Notes: a model not told the origin generated them from the sequence alone. A stretch of 64,000 nt of DNA from Amycolatopsis camponoti (GCF_902497555.1 NZ_CABVGP010000001.1:1426001-1490000); one strand, 5' to 3'; positions 43,793 through 52,369 are shown, numbered from the stretch's first letter. Numbers and translations: made by a program.

Positions 43793-44580
43793 GCCTGTTC
43801 CTTCGCGCACCACCAGGTCGACCGGCCGCCGACGGTGCCGTGCGCCATCTCCGCGCCGCAGCGGGGGCAGTGCCCGCCCGCGCGGCGGTGGCCGATGATC
43901 TCGCCCGTGTGGACGCCGCCGTGCTCGATCGCCGCGCGCAACGCCTTCCGGAGTGCCTTGTGGAGGTTCGTGAGGTCGTCGTCGCCCAGTTCGTCCACCG
44001 GGCGGGCCGGGCTCACCGCCGCCTGCCACAGCGTTTCGTCGGCCAGCAGGTTCCCGATCCCGGCCAGCACGGACTGGTCCAGCAGGCGCGCCTTCACCGG
44101 CGCCCGCCCCCGCCCGACGCGCGAGCGGAAGTCCTTGCGCGACACCTCGCCCGCGTCCGGGCCGAGCGCGTCGAGGTCCGGGTCGAGCCGCACCCGGCCG
44201 AGCCGGCGCGTGTCGAACAACCGCAGCTGTTCGCCGTCGGCGAAGGTGATCCCGAACCGGAACCACTCGGGCTTCTCGACGCGGTTTCGCGAGTACCCGG
44301 GCGGCCCGCTCCGGCCGCCGAACCGCAGCTGCCCGGCCATCCCGAGGTGCAGGCCGAGGTTCGGGCCGGGCTTCCCGTCGCCGTTTTCCGTTTCGCACCA
44401 GAGTGTCTTGCCCCGCCGGTGCGCTCGCGTGAGCCGCCCGCCCCGCAACGCGGCGGCGATTTCGCCGGGCGCGTGCGGCCGGCAGACCCAGTCGTCGTGG
44501 TCGTCGACGTCCTGGATCTCGCGGCCGAGCGCGTCGGCGAGGACCTGGCGGGCGAGCTCGACCTCGGGCAGTTCCGGCAC
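43789..44580 (-). CDS. Fpg/Nei family DNA glycosylase with incomplete zinc finger
   Basis: 263 residues starting MPELPEVE, so Pro1 (after Met removal) and Glu2 of the lyase active site are intact. LHLGMAGQLRFGG and the H2TH block LLDQSVLAGIGNLLADETLW are complete. The C-terminal zinc finger reads HCPRCG..STWWCAKEQA: three cysteines are present, and Glu replaces the fourth of the usual CxxC-CxxCQ. This resembles actinobacterial Nei2-type proteins, some of which have altered fingers. It excises oxidised bases. Substrate preference cannot be told, so I do not assign mutM or nei. Confidence 0.92.
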   Translation of the reverse strand: MPELPEVELARQVLADALGREIQDVDDHDDWVCRPHAPGEIAAALRGGRLTRAHRRGKTLWCETENGDGKPGPNLGLHLGMAGQLRFGGRSGPPGYSRNRVEKPEWFRFGITFADGEQLRLFDTRRLGRVRLDPDLDALGPDAGEVSRKDFRSRVGRGRAPVKARLLDQSVLAGIGNLLADETLWQAAVSPARPVDELGDDDLTNLHKALRKALRAAIEHGGVHTGEIIGHRRAGGHCPRCGAEMAHGTVGGRSTWWCAKEQA

Positions 44581-44633
44581 GGGAACCAGTCTGGCGGTTC
44601 CGGTGCCGGACCGCCGATCAAGCGGGTGGAGGA

Positions 44634-44670
44634 CGGCCGCCGCGACGTGGTGGGACCGGCGCGGCGGCCG
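44634..44670 (-). terminator. GC-rich hairpin terminator after the MFS gene
   Basis: Perfect 11-base arms CGGCCGCCGCG (44634-44644) and CGCGGCGGCCG (44660-44670) with a 15-base loop, just past the stop of the minus-strand MFS gene at 44675. Confidence 0.75.
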
Positions 44671-44674
44671 CCGG

Positions 44675-45829
44675 TCAGGGGCGCCGGTCGCGGCGGACCA
44701 GGGCCAGCGCCGGGACGATCACCACGGCGGCGAGGACGAACGTCACCGGGTAGCCCACCGAGCCGATGAGCAGTCCGGCGCCCAGCGCGCCCGCGGCCAT
44801 GCCGAGGTCGTACGCCGCGTTCCAGATCGCGCTCACCGCGCTCTCGCCGCCGGCCGGCACCCGGGCGTACATCAGCGTGAGCGTCGCGTTCTGCAGCGCG
44901 CCGAACCCGGCGCCCAGCACGACCGCCCCGCCGATCACCAGCGACGGCGTGCCGGTGAACGCGATGGCCGCCATGCCCACCGCCGACAGCACCACACCGG
45001 GCACCAGCAGCAGGCCCGGGCCGTGGCGGTCGCCGACCCGGCCGGCGACCCAGCGGGCCGCGGTCGCCGCCGCGGGCTGGGCGAGCAAGGCGCTCGCGGC
45101 GACCCAGGCCGGCTGGTCCGACGCGGCGAGCGGGAGGAAGGTGACCAGGACGCCGACCGCGGCGGCCGAGACCGCGAAGACCGTCGCCGGGCGGGTCAGC
45201 ACGGGGTTGCGCAGGCCGGCCAGAACGCCGTGGCCGCCGTCTTCCTTCGGGGTCGCGTCGTAGCGCGGCAGCCCGGGCACCGACAGCAGCGCGAGCAGGG
45301 TGGCCACGGTCGTCGCCACGAACACCGGGGTGAAGCCCCAGTGCGCCGCCGCCCACACACCGGCCGGCAGCGCCAGCAGGCCCGGGATCCCGCCGACGAT
45401 CCCGACGAGCGCGAGGCCTTCGCCGCGCCGGTCCGCCGGGATCAGCAGCGCGGTCACCGCGCCACCGGCCACGACGGCGATCGCGAACCCGATCCCGCGA
45501 ATGATGCTGACCCCGATGATCACCCACACGTTGGAGCTGACCGTGAGCAGCAGCGTCGGCGCGCCGAGCAGCACCAGGCCGGTGGCCAGCGCCCACCGGT
45601 AGCCGACCCGGGTGACCAGCCGCGGCGTCACCAGCTCGGCGGCCACGGTGGCGAGCAGCAGCGCGACCGTCGCGAGCCCCGCACCGCTGTCCGAGCCGGT
45701 CTGCTTCGCGAACAGCGGCACCACCGAAAGCGGCAGGTAGAAGCCGATCGACGACCCGAAGATCGAGACGAAGCGGATGAGCAGGGCGCGGGATACCAGC
45801 CTCGGCCGGATTTGCAGGTCAGCGGTCAT
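44675..45829 (-). CDS. Major facilitator superfamily transporter
   Basis: 384 residues from ATG 45829. A GTG 30 bases upstream would place the start inside the putative operator, so I prefer the ATG. About 12 hydrophobic segments are visible. The loop after helix 2 (ELVTPRLVTRVGYRWAL) is a weak version of the MFS motif GxxxDRxGRR. NAAYDLGMAAGALGAGLLIG near helix 11 is common in drug or sugar exporters. It is divergent from a MocR-type regulator that probably controls it. It lies upstream of fpg on the same strand but is separated from it by a terminator. Substrate unknown. Confidence 0.9.
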   Translation of the reverse strand: MTADLQIRPRLVSRALLIRFVSIFGSSIGFYLPLSVVPLFAKQTGSDSGAGLATVALLLATVAAELVTPRLVTRVGYRWALATGLVLLGAPTLLLTVSSNVWVIIGVSIIRGIGFAIAVVAGGAVTALLIPADRRGEGLALVGIVGGIPGLLALPAGVWAAAHWGFTPVFVATTVATLLALLSVPGLPRYDATPKEDGGHGVLAGLRNPVLTRPATVFAVSAAAVGVLVTFLPLAASDQPAWVAASALLAQPAAATAARWVAGRVGDRHGPGLLLVPGVVLSAVGMAAIAFTGTPSLVIGGAVVLGAGFGALQNATLTLMYARVPAGGESAVSAIWNAAYDLGMAAGALGAGLLIGSVGYPVTFVLAAVVIVPALALVRRDRRP

Positions 45830-45847
45830 GACAAGAACGTTAGAACC

Positions 45848-45875
45848 GAACTGGGTCACCGGTAAGGTCCAGTTC
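45848..45875. promoter_or_regulatory. Inverted repeat between MFS and MocR genes
   Basis: GAACTGG (45848-45854) and CCAGTTC (45869-45875) with a 14-base spacer, ending one base before the MocR start. The position suggests a site for the MocR regulator acting on itself and the divergent transporter. MocR sites are often direct repeats, so the architecture is tentative. Confidence 0.5.
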
Positions 45876-45876
45876 C

Positions 45877-47289
45877 ATGGCTGTGGAGTGGGCCGGTTTG
45901 GGACCGGAGCTGTTGTTCACGATCGACCGCGAGAGCGGTGCGGGCCTCCGTTCGCAGCTCGAGGACCAGCTGCGCGACGCGATCCGCGGCGGCCGTCTGG
46001 CCGGCGGGGAGCGGCTGCCGTCGTCCCGCGAGCTGGGGCGCGCCCTCGGCCTGTCACGGGGGCTGGTGCAGGACTGCTACGCCCAGCTGCAGGCCGAGGG
46101 CTACCTGACCAGCCGACCGGGCTCGGCGACGCGCGTGGCGTCGGTCGCCCGGCCGGCCGAGACACCCGAGGCGCGCCCGCCGGAGCGGCCCCGGTACGAG
46201 GTCGCCGACTTCCGCCACGGCGTCCCCGACCTGCGCCTCGCGCCGCGCGAAGACTGGGCGTGGGCCGTGCGCGAGGTCTGCCGCACCGCGCCGAACAGCG
46301 CGTTCGACTACGGCGACCCGATCGGCGACCGGCGGCTGCGAGAGGTACTTGCGGCCTACCTGCGCCGCGTGCGGGCGGTCGCGGCGACCGCCGACCAGGT
46401 CGTCGTCTGCAGCGGCATGGCCCAGGCGCTCGGGCTGGTGCTGCGGGCGCTCGCCGCCGACGGCGTCGCCACGATCGCCGTCGAGGACCCCGGCATCGTG
46501 CGGTCGACGACCGAGCAGGCGAACGCCGCCGGGCTGGCCGCCGTGCCCGTCCCGGTCGACGACGACGGCGTGGACGTCGCCGCGCTCGAACGCAGCGGCG
46601 CGCGGGCTGTGCTGGTGACCCCGGCCCACCAGTGGCCGACCGGCGTGGTGCTCGCCGGGCACCGCCGTCAGGAGCTGCTGGAGTGGGCGCGGCGGTGCGA
46701 CGGCGTCGTCATCGAGGACGACTACGACGCGGAGTTCCGCTACGACCGCGACCCGGTCGGCTCGCTGCAGGGACTCGACCCCGACCGCGTCGTGTCCCTC
46801 GGCACGGTCAGCAAGTCGCTGGCGCCGGCGTTGCGCCTGGGCTGGCTGGTCGCGCCCGCCCGGCTGCTCGCCGCGCTGGCGCGCGGCAAGCACGTCACCG
46901 ACCGCGGGAGCCCGGGCCTCGACCAGCTGGCCCTGGCCCTGCTCATCGAGTCCGGGCGCTACGACCGGCACCTGCGCCGCGCCCGCACCGAGTACGCGGC
47001 CCGGCGCGAGACGCTCGTCGCGGCGCTGGCCGCCCACGCGCCCGGCCTCCGCGTCACCGGGCTGGCGGCCGGGTTCCACGCGATCCTGCACCTGCCCCCG
47101 GGGGCCGACGAGGAGCAGGTGATCGCCCGGGCGGCCGAGCGTGGCGTCGGGCTTTACGGCCTCGCCCGGATGCACAGCACGGAGCGCGCGACGGCCCCGC
47201 GGCTCGTCCTGGGGTTCGGCGACACGCCGCAACGCTCGATCGAAGCGGGGATCGCCGCCGTCGGGGACCTCTTGTCAGGCGTCGAGTGA
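45877..47289 (+). CDS. MocR-type regulator (GntR HTH fused to aminotransferase domain)
   Basis: 470 residues. The N-terminal 80 residues are a GntR winged helix (GLRSQLEDQLRDAIRGGRLAGGERLPSSREL, with RGLVQDCYAQLQAEGYL). The rest is a fold-type I aminotransferase with HQWPTGVVL, the PLP-phosphate Asp region IEDDYDAEFRYDRDP, and the PLP lysine in SLGTVSKSLAPALRLGWL. MocR proteins such as PdxR and GabR sense PLP adducts and rarely catalyse. Here the partner gene is a divergent MFS transporter, not a PLP synthase, so the role in vitamin B6 is uncertain. The 3' end overlaps the convergent VOC gene by 15 bases. Confidence 0.93.
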   Translation: MAVEWAGLGPELLFTIDRESGAGLRSQLEDQLRDAIRGGRLAGGERLPSSRELGRALGLSRGLVQDCYAQLQAEGYLTSRPGSATRVASVARPAETPEARPPERPRYEVADFRHGVPDLRLAPREDWAWAVREVCRTAPNSAFDYGDPIGDRRLREVLAAYLRRVRAVAATADQVVVCSGMAQALGLVLRALAADGVATIAVEDPGIVRSTTEQANAAGLAAVPVPVDDDGVDVAALERSGARAVLVTPAHQWPTGVVLAGHRRQELLEWARRCDGVVIEDDYDAEFRYDRDPVGSLQGLDPDRVVSLGTVSKSLAPALRLGWLVAPARLLAALARGKHVTDRGSPGLDQLALALLIESGRYDRHLRRARTEYAARRETLVAALAAHAPGLRVTGLAAGFHAILHLPPGADEEQVIARAAERGVGLYGLARMHSTERATAPRLVLGFGDTPQRSIEAGIAAVGDLLSGVE

Positions 47290-47901
47290 CCGCGTCGCGG
47301 CGACTTCCCAGGCGAACCCGTCCGGGTCGGTGAACGGCGCGGTGGCGTTGACGGCGATCCGGTGCGCACCGGTGCCTTCGGGAGCGACGCCGGCGTCCTT
47401 GGCGAGGGCCTTGTGCCGGTACAGCGCGAGCTTGACGGGGTTCGACCCGGCGTCGAACTCGACGTACATGCGGCCGAACGCCTTGCCGACGGTGAGGCCG
47501 TGCTCGGTGTAGAACTTCTTACTGGCGGCTATGTCCTTGACGCCGAGGAGGAGCACGACGGCGTCGAACGCGCGGGTCGCCGGGCCGGTGTTCTTCTTCG
47601 CGGACGTGGCGACCTTCCAGATGGCGCCGTCGGGCGCTTGGACGACGCCGCCGTAGCCCCACATGGACTTCGTGGCGGGCTTGAGCGTGGTGGCTCCGGC
47701 TTCGACCGCGGTCCCGAGCAGCGAGTCGACGTCGGCGGGCTGCTGAACGGTGAGGGAGAGCGTGTAGCCGCGGAAGCCGGTGGACGGGCTCTCGGCGGTC
47801 CGGAACCGGAGCTGGGTGGTCAGGCCGAAGGCGGCCGAGTAGAAGCGCTCGGCGGCGGTGGTGTCGGCCACTTCGAGGGTGATGGAGTCGATGTTCGTCA
47901 T
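47275..47901 (-). CDS. Tandem VOC (glyoxalase-like) domain protein
   Basis: 208 residues with two VOC modules. The first begins SITLEVADTTAAERFYSAAFGL and ends QAPDGAIWKVA. The second begins VVLLLGVKDIAASKKFYTEHGL and ends FTDPDGFAWEVAA. Family members bind a metal and open, isomerise or sequester small molecules. Metal ligands are not complete in both halves, so it could be a binding protein rather than an enzyme. It overlaps the convergent MocR gene by 15 bases. Confidence 0.88.
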   Translation of the reverse strand: MTNIDSITLEVADTTAAERFYSAAFGLTTQLRFRTAESPSTGFRGYTLSLTVQQPADVDSLLGTAVEAGATTLKPATKSMWGYGGVVQAPDGAIWKVATSAKKNTGPATRAFDAVVLLLGVKDIAASKKFYTEHGLTVGKAFGRMYVEFDAGSNPVKLALYRHKALAKDAGVAPEGTGAHRIAVNATAPFTDPDGFAWEVAATRSLDA

Positions 47902-47950
47902 GCCGGTAACGCTAGGTGCGAGGCGATGACCAGCGCTTCTCGATTCCTGA

Positions 47951-48412
47951 TCAGTACTCGTTCTTGATCACGAAGTAGGAGCCGCGGATGGTGCCGGCCA
48001 GCTTCGACTTCTGCCGGGCGAACTTGAACGCCCCGAGCTCCTCGGGGACGTCCATCCCGTCGGAGAGCTTGAACCCGACCGCCCGCTTGCCGGCCTCGTC
48101 GAGGGCGTACATCACGTTGATCGACAGGCCGCTCTCGTAGAACACGTACGCCATCCGGATGCCCTCGACCTCGAACTCGGTGGCTTCCAGCGCGGGAGCG
48201 GAGATGACGATGCCGCGTTCCTCCTCGAGGATGCGGCTCACCCAGCCGACGGTCGCCGCGGCGTCGCTCGCGGGCTCGACCGTGAAGACGTGGTCGTACT
48301 TGTTCTTGAAGTACCGGGCCTCGTTCGCTCGCAGGCCGGCGAGGGCGTCCGCGACCGGCGACGACTCCAGCCCGGTCGTCGAGACGGTGGTGAAGTCCAC
48401 GGCGTACGACAT
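47951..48412 (-). CDS. Conserved-looking hypothetical protein
   Basis: 153 residues from ATG 48412. Hydrophilic, with no signal or membrane segment. Features include a Lys/Tyr-rich RYFKNKYDHVFTVEP, an EEERGIVISAP stretch, VEGIRMAYVFYESG, and a C-terminal FKFARQKSKLAGTIRGSYFVIKNEY with regular beta-like alternation. It looks like a compact alpha/beta soluble domain. I do not recognise the family. No operon partner is obvious: the next gene upstream on this strand ends 98 bases away behind a hairpin. Confidence 0.75.
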   Translation of the reverse strand: MSYAVDFTTVSTTGLESSPVADALAGLRANEARYFKNKYDHVFTVEPASDAAATVGWVSRILEEERGIVISAPALEATEFEVEGIRMAYVFYESGLSINVMYALDEAGKRAVGFKLSDGMDVPEELGAFKFARQKSKLAGTIRGSYFVIKNEY

Positions 48413-48473
48413 GGCGAGTCCCTCCGAGGTCGGCGTATGCGCTGGTGGCGACTGTAGACGACCGCGGAACTCA

Positions 48474-48499
48474 CGGCCGGTCGGCGCGTCCACCGGCCG
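48474..48499 (-). terminator. Short hairpin after the GT39-type gene
   Basis: CGGCCGGT and ACCGGCCG (perfect 8-base arms, 10-base loop) just past the stop of the minus-strand glycosyltransferase gene at 48510. Confidence 0.6.
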
Positions 48500-48509
48500 C
48501 CTCGGGCCT

Positions 48510-49994
48510 TCAGTCGTAGTGCCGTAGGGACGGCCAGAGCTGGGCCCAGGTCCCGTGCGGGTGGCCGCACTCGTAGATCGCGGCGTGCTGGTCGGTCTCC
48601 TGGTTCCGGATGCCGTCCGGGAAGGAGATCGGCGCGATCTCGCGCACGTCCGACCAGAACCGGTGCAGGTAGGGGACTTTGAACTCGCCGACGCACAGCA
48701 CGGTGTCCGGGCTACCGGCCGGCGGTCCCCAGTCGCTGTAGCTGTTCTGTCCACTGAGGACCGGTCCGGTCAGCCCGCCGACGATGGTGAGCGCGCCGGC
48801 TTCGCCGTAGTTGCTGGTGAAGATCGGGGTGCCGGGCGGCAGCCGGGCCGCCGCGGCCTTGACCTGGTCGGCGAACGCGGGCCAGCCGTAGGTTTCGATG
48901 ACCGTGGGGTTGAGCGCCCGCAGCGCGTTCTGTGCGCGCGCCGGCAGGATCGGGTAGCCGATCAGGACCGCGATCAGTCCGGACAGGACGATGACGGCGG
49001 GCCACCGGCGCCGCGAACCGCCGAGCGCCTCGGCGCGCACCGCGCCGGCCGCGAACACCGCGATCAGCGCGGGCGCGGGGTAGTAGGGCTTGCCGCCGCC
49101 GAGGGTGAACACGACGACCGCGGTGACCGCGATCGCCAGCGCCCACCGGAGGTCGCGGCCCGGGCCCCAGCCCAGCCGGCGGACCCCGAGCACGCACAGC
49201 ACGATGAGCGGCGGGCCGGCCAGCAACGGCAGCAAGGGCAGCTGCGCCAGCGCGCCGAGCGGGCCGCCGGTCCGGTCGCCGAGCACGTGCGCCATCGCCA
49301 GGTTCGGCCAGCCGTTTCGCGCGTCCCACACCACGTTCGGGACGGCGATGAGCACGGCTACGGCGCCGGCGAGCCACGGGCCGGGCGTGCGCAGCGCGTC
49401 CCGGTGCCACGCCGCCAGGCCGATCGCGACGCCCAGCAGCAGGACGACCACGGTGTCCTTGTTCTCCAGGCCGATGCCACCGATCACGCCGGCCACCAGC
49501 CACGCCGACGTGGTGCGCAGCCGCAGCGCCCGGGCGACGGCCACGAACATCGCCGCCCAGACCAGCTGGTCGGTCACGGTCGTGCCGAACAGCACCGACG
49601 CGGAGACGAACGCGACGCTGGCCGCCGTCGCGCCGGCCGCGATGGCCTGGGCGCGGGAGCCGCCGCCGAACTCGGCGGCCAGCTTGGCGCCGAGCACGAC
49701 GCAGCCGGCCTGGCACGCGATCGCGAGCACCCGCAGCGGCAGCACGCCGCCGGGCAGCTCGGCGGCCCACCGGGCCAGCAACGGCGTCAGGGGCGGCTGG
49801 TCGACGTAGCCCCAGGCCGGGTGCCGGCCGGTGATCACGTAGTAGAACTCGTCGCGGTGCCAGCCGTACCGGGTGGCGACCGCGAGGTGCACCACGATCG
49901 CCACGGCGGTGATGGCCAGCACGGGTCTCCAGGCGAGTTCCGGTCGCCGCTCGGCCGGATCCGACGTCGTGGCCGGTGCCTCGGTCTCGCTCAC
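48510..49994 (-). CDS. Membrane glycosyltransferase, GT39/ArnT-like (PMT_2 domain)
   Basis: 494 residues from GTG 49994, overlapping the TetR stop as GTGA. A short cytoplasmic head leads to about 11 membrane helices. The first outside loop carries the catalytic acid in RYGWHRDEFYYVITGRHPAWGYVDQPPLTPLLA, with HRDE and the QPPL block conserved in this family. It would transfer a sugar from a polyprenyl-phosphate donor to a lipid or protein outside the membrane. The C-terminal soluble part (TSNYGEAGAL, WPSLRHYD) is extracytoplasmic. It is in an operon with the TetR gene, which probably controls it. The acceptor is unknown. Confidence 0.88.
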   Translation of the reverse strand: MSETEAPATTSDPAERRPELAWRPVLAITAVAIVVHLAVATRYGWHRDEFYYVITGRHPAWGYVDQPPLTPLLARWAAELPGGVLPLRVLAIACQAGCVVLGAKLAAEFGGGSRAQAIAAGATAASVAFVSASVLFGTTVTDQLVWAAMFVAVARALRLRTTSAWLVAGVIGGIGLENKDTVVVLLLGVAIGLAAWHRDALRTPGPWLAGAVAVLIAVPNVVWDARNGWPNLAMAHVLGDRTGGPLGALAQLPLLPLLAGPPLIVLCVLGVRRLGWGPGRDLRWALAIAVTAVVVFTLGGGKPYYPAPALIAVFAAGAVRAEALGGSRRRWPAVIVLSGLIAVLIGYPILPARAQNALRALNPTVIETYGWPAFADQVKAAAARLPPGTPIFTSNYGEAGALTIVGGLTGPVLSGQNSYSDWGPPAGSPDTVLCVGEFKVPYLHRFWSDVREIAPISFPDGIRNQETDQHAAIYECGHPHGTWAQLWPSLRHYD

Positions 49995-50683
49995 GATTCC
50001 CCCAGGAACGCGCTGGTCAGCAGGTGGTGGACGGTCGTCCGGCAGTGCTCGTCGGTCAGCATCGCGGAATCGGGGTCACCCAGCCGGTGCCACGCGAACC
50101 AGGCCACGGTTTCGGCGATGAAGCGGGCGGCCGTGGCGACGTCGGGCACCTCCCGCAGGTGACCGGACCGGATGCGCTTGGTGAGGTAGCCGCTCAGCGC
50201 CTCGAAATGACCCCGGCGGCGCTGCACGAACCAGAACTGGAACATCTCCGGCAGCTCACGGGCGCACTGCGCGACGAGCGCGAGGACGTCCCGGTTGGTC
50301 TCGATGAACGTGTAGAGCTCGTCGACGATCTCGCCGAACTCCTCGCGGCCCGACGGGACACGCCGCCGGGTCAGCGCGGCGGCCAGTTTCGGGAACCCCT
50401 CGGCGTCGGTCCACCGGCGGGCCAGCGCGACGATCTCCTCCTCGGACGACAGCCGCACCGGAGTTTCCAGGCCGTCCAGCAGGTCCGGCCCGATCGACCA
50501 GGCCAGCGCGACGTAGAGCAGTGCTTCCTTGCTCTGGACGTAGGTGTAGAGCGCGCCGTGACTGAGCCCGAGCGCTTTCGCCACGTCGGAGATGCCGGTT
50601 TCCCGATAGCCGTGCTCGGTGAACACCTGCGCGGCGGCCTCGGCGATGTCCGCCAGTGACCGGGTGGGCGCTCGTCCTGCCAT
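49991..50683 (-). CDS. TetR/AcrR family transcriptional regulator
   Basis: 230 residues from ATG 50683, on the long side for the family. HTH: AAAQVFTEHGYRETGISDVAKALG, then LSHGALYTYVQSKEALLYVAL. Its stop overlaps the start of the glycosyltransferase gene, so the two form one operon. A perfect 19-base palindrome lies 15 bases upstream of its start, which suggests autorepression. Ligand unknown. Confidence 0.92.
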   Translation of the reverse strand: MAGRAPTRSLADIAEAAAQVFTEHGYRETGISDVAKALGLSHGALYTYVQSKEALLYVALAWSIGPDLLDGLETPVRLSSEEEIVALARRWTDAEGFPKLAAALTRRRVPSGREEFGEIVDELYTFIETNRDVLALVAQCARELPEMFQFWFVQRRRGHFEALSGYLTKRIRSGHLREVPDVATAARFIAETVAWFAWHRLGDPDSAMLTDEHCRTTVHHLLTSAFLGES

Positions 50684-50698
50684 GGGGGCAGTCTTTCC

Positions 50699-50717
50699 TG
50701 ACTGACTCAGTCAGTCA
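50699..50717. promoter_or_regulatory. Perfect TetR operator
   Basis: TGACTGACT-C-AGTCAGTCA, perfect 9-base arms. It overlaps the TGA of the upstream APH-type gene (50715-50717) and ends 15 bases from the TetR start. The natural reading is an autoregulatory site for this TetR and the glycosyltransferase gene behind it. Confidence 0.8.
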
Positions 50718-51602
50718 AGTATTCGAGCTCATCGCGAGCAGCTCGCCGATCACCGGCTCCGGCCCGCCGTTGCTGAGGTGCGCGATGGCGAACATCGGGG
50801 CGATCACCCGGCTCCAGGCGAACAGCCGGTCGCCGTCGAGCCCGCAGGCGGTGGCCACCCGGTGGCACCGGGTCTCGACGCCCTCGTGCCCGGCACCCTC
50901 CAGCACGAAGTCGACGGCGTCGAAGCACGGGTCGCCGACGCACGCCTTCGGGTCGATCGCGACCAGGCCCCGCGACGGGCCGCCGTCGAGGACGTTGCCG
51001 AGGTGCAGATCGCCGTGCAGCAGCACCACTTCGGCCTGCGTGTCCAGCAGCGCGTCGCACCGGCGGATCGCGCGCTGCCAGGTGCCGGGGCCGATCCGGG
51101 CCCGGATGGCCGGTTCGGCCAACCGCCGTCCGATCCGCAGGAAGGCCTCGTCGCACCGGCCTCGCAGGTCCCGCGGCCAGTGCGCGGGCGGCTCCACGGC
51201 GTGCAGTGCGGCCAGCAACTCTCCCCACTGCCGCGGCAACTTCGCGGCCGGCAGGTCGCCGGCTTCGGTGCCGGGCCGGACCTCTTCCAGCACCATCGCC
51301 CCGGCTTCCGCGTCGACGGCCAGCACGGCGGGCACCCGGCCCGACGGCGCGAACACGCTCAGCATTCCCCGTTGCTCGGTCAGCAGTGTCCGATCCGGAC
51401 TCAGCTTGAGAACCGCGGGCGTCCCGTCCGGCCACCGGCACCGCAGGACGACGGACGAGGCGCCGCTCTCGAACAGCTCGCCGAGCGCGAGACCCCATCG
51501 GGCGGCGAGCCGTCCGGCGACGCGCGGAACCTCCGCGAGCCACCCCTCGGCCGCCGGTCCGAACCGGGCGACCAACCGCGCACCGACGTCGTCCATGTCC
51601 AT
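50715..51602 (-). CDS. Aminoglycoside phosphotransferase-family protein
   Basis: 295 residues from ATG 51602 (a second ATG lies two codons in). Nucleotide-binding Lys in GTPAVLKLSPD, hinge MVLEEVRPGTEAG, catalytic loop LLHGDLHLGNVL with intact Asp and Asn, and DPKACVGDPCFDAVDF as the Mg-binding block. It resembles streptomycin 6-kinase and hydroxyurea phosphotransferase proteins. It could modify an antibiotic or a metabolite. It overlaps the end of the PAP2 gene by about 200 bases in another frame. Start confidence is moderate because no ribosome site is visible. Confidence 0.85.
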   Translation of the reverse strand: MDMDDVGARLVARFGPAAEGWLAEVPRVAGRLAARWGLALGELFESGASSVVLRCRWPDGTPAVLKLSPDRTLLTEQRGMLSVFAPSGRVPAVLAVDAEAGAMVLEEVRPGTEAGDLPAAKLPRQWGELLAALHAVEPPAHWPRDLRGRCDEAFLRIGRRLAEPAIRARIGPGTWQRAIRRCDALLDTQAEVVLLHGDLHLGNVLDGGPSRGLVAIDPKACVGDPCFDAVDFVLEGAGHEGVETRCHRVATACGLDGDRLFAWSRVIAPMFAIAHLSNGGPEPVIGELLAMSSNT

Positions 51603-52369
51603 TCCGGCAGCTTGCCCGAACCGTCGCGGCGGCCCCACAGCGAGGCGACGACGACGGAGACGGCCAGCAGCGCGACGCTGCCCGCGATGTCGAGAACGTA
51701 GTGGTTTCCGGTGGCGAGCACGTCGGCCGCCATCAGCAGCGGGAACGACCACGACGCGAGTGCCAGGCGTGGATGCGTGCCCCGGAGCGCGGTCCACGCG
51801 GCGTACGCGCACCACAGCGACCAGCCCACGTGCATGCTGGGCATGGCCGTGTAGTGGCCGGGATGCGTCCAGCTCTCGCGGCCGGCCTGACCCAGGATGT
51901 CGTACCGGGCAACGATGTCGACCGCGCCCGGCAGAGCCGTGCGCGGGGGCGCCATCGGCACCGCCCAGTAGACCGGCAGGACGAGGGCCGTCATCGCGAC
52001 CATCGTCCGGCGGACCTTGCGGTAGACCTCGGCGTGCCGGACGAACACCCACAGCAGGGTCCCGGCGACGACCACGTAGTACAGCCGGTACAGGTACACC
52101 GCCGCGTGCGCGAGGACCGGGTTCCCGGTCAGCCAGGCGTTCACGCTGCGCTCGATGTCGATGTGCACCGCGTGTTCCGCGGACCGCAGGGCCAGCGCGT
52201 TCGCATCGGCGGCCGCGAGATCCGTGCCCACCGCGGCGTCGATCCGGATGAAGAGCAGGAACCACAGCAGCAGGAAGACCAGCTCGACGAGCACGGCGGG
52301 TCGCCCGCCGATACCCCGGAAGAGCGCCCGTGCCCAGGTGCGCGCGAGGCCGTCCGGCGGCGGATTCAC
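51401..52369 (-). CDS. PAP2 superfamily membrane phosphatase, possibly with a displaced stop
   Basis: 322 residues if the open frame is taken to its stop. The first 255 or so are a normal PAP2 protein with six membrane segments, AMPSMHVGWSLW (the PSxH motif) and GNHYVLDIAG (HxxxD), as in lipid-phosphate or inositol-phosphoryl transferases. The last 65 residues (after SGKLPEW) are Arg/Ser/Pro filler that lies entirely inside the APH gene in another frame. Either the real stop was lost by mutation or there is a frameshift or sequence error near 51600. The catalytic part is complete, so the enzyme is probably functional. It may act on lipid phosphates in the membrane. Confidence 0.82.
   Translation of the reverse strand: MNPPPDGLARTWARALFRGIGGRPAVLVELVFLLLWFLLFIRIDAAVGTDLAAADANALALRSAEHAVHIDIERSVNAWLTGNPVLAHAAVYLYRLYYVVVAGTLLWVFVRHAEVYRKVRRTMVAMTALVLPVYWAVPMAPPRTALPGAVDIVARYDILGQAGRESWTHPGHYTAMPSMHVGWSLWCAYAAWTALRGTHPRLALASWSFPLLMAADVLATGNHYVLDIAGSVALLAVSVVVASLWGRRDGSGKLPEWTWTTSVRGWSPGSDRRPRGGSRRFRASPDGSPPDGVSRSASCSRAAPRPSSCGAGGRTGRPRFSS

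Noticed and set aside
50715..51602. Aminoglycoside resistance gene
   Set aside because: The fold is shared by many metabolite kinases, and nothing in the sequence or context names an aminoglycoside.
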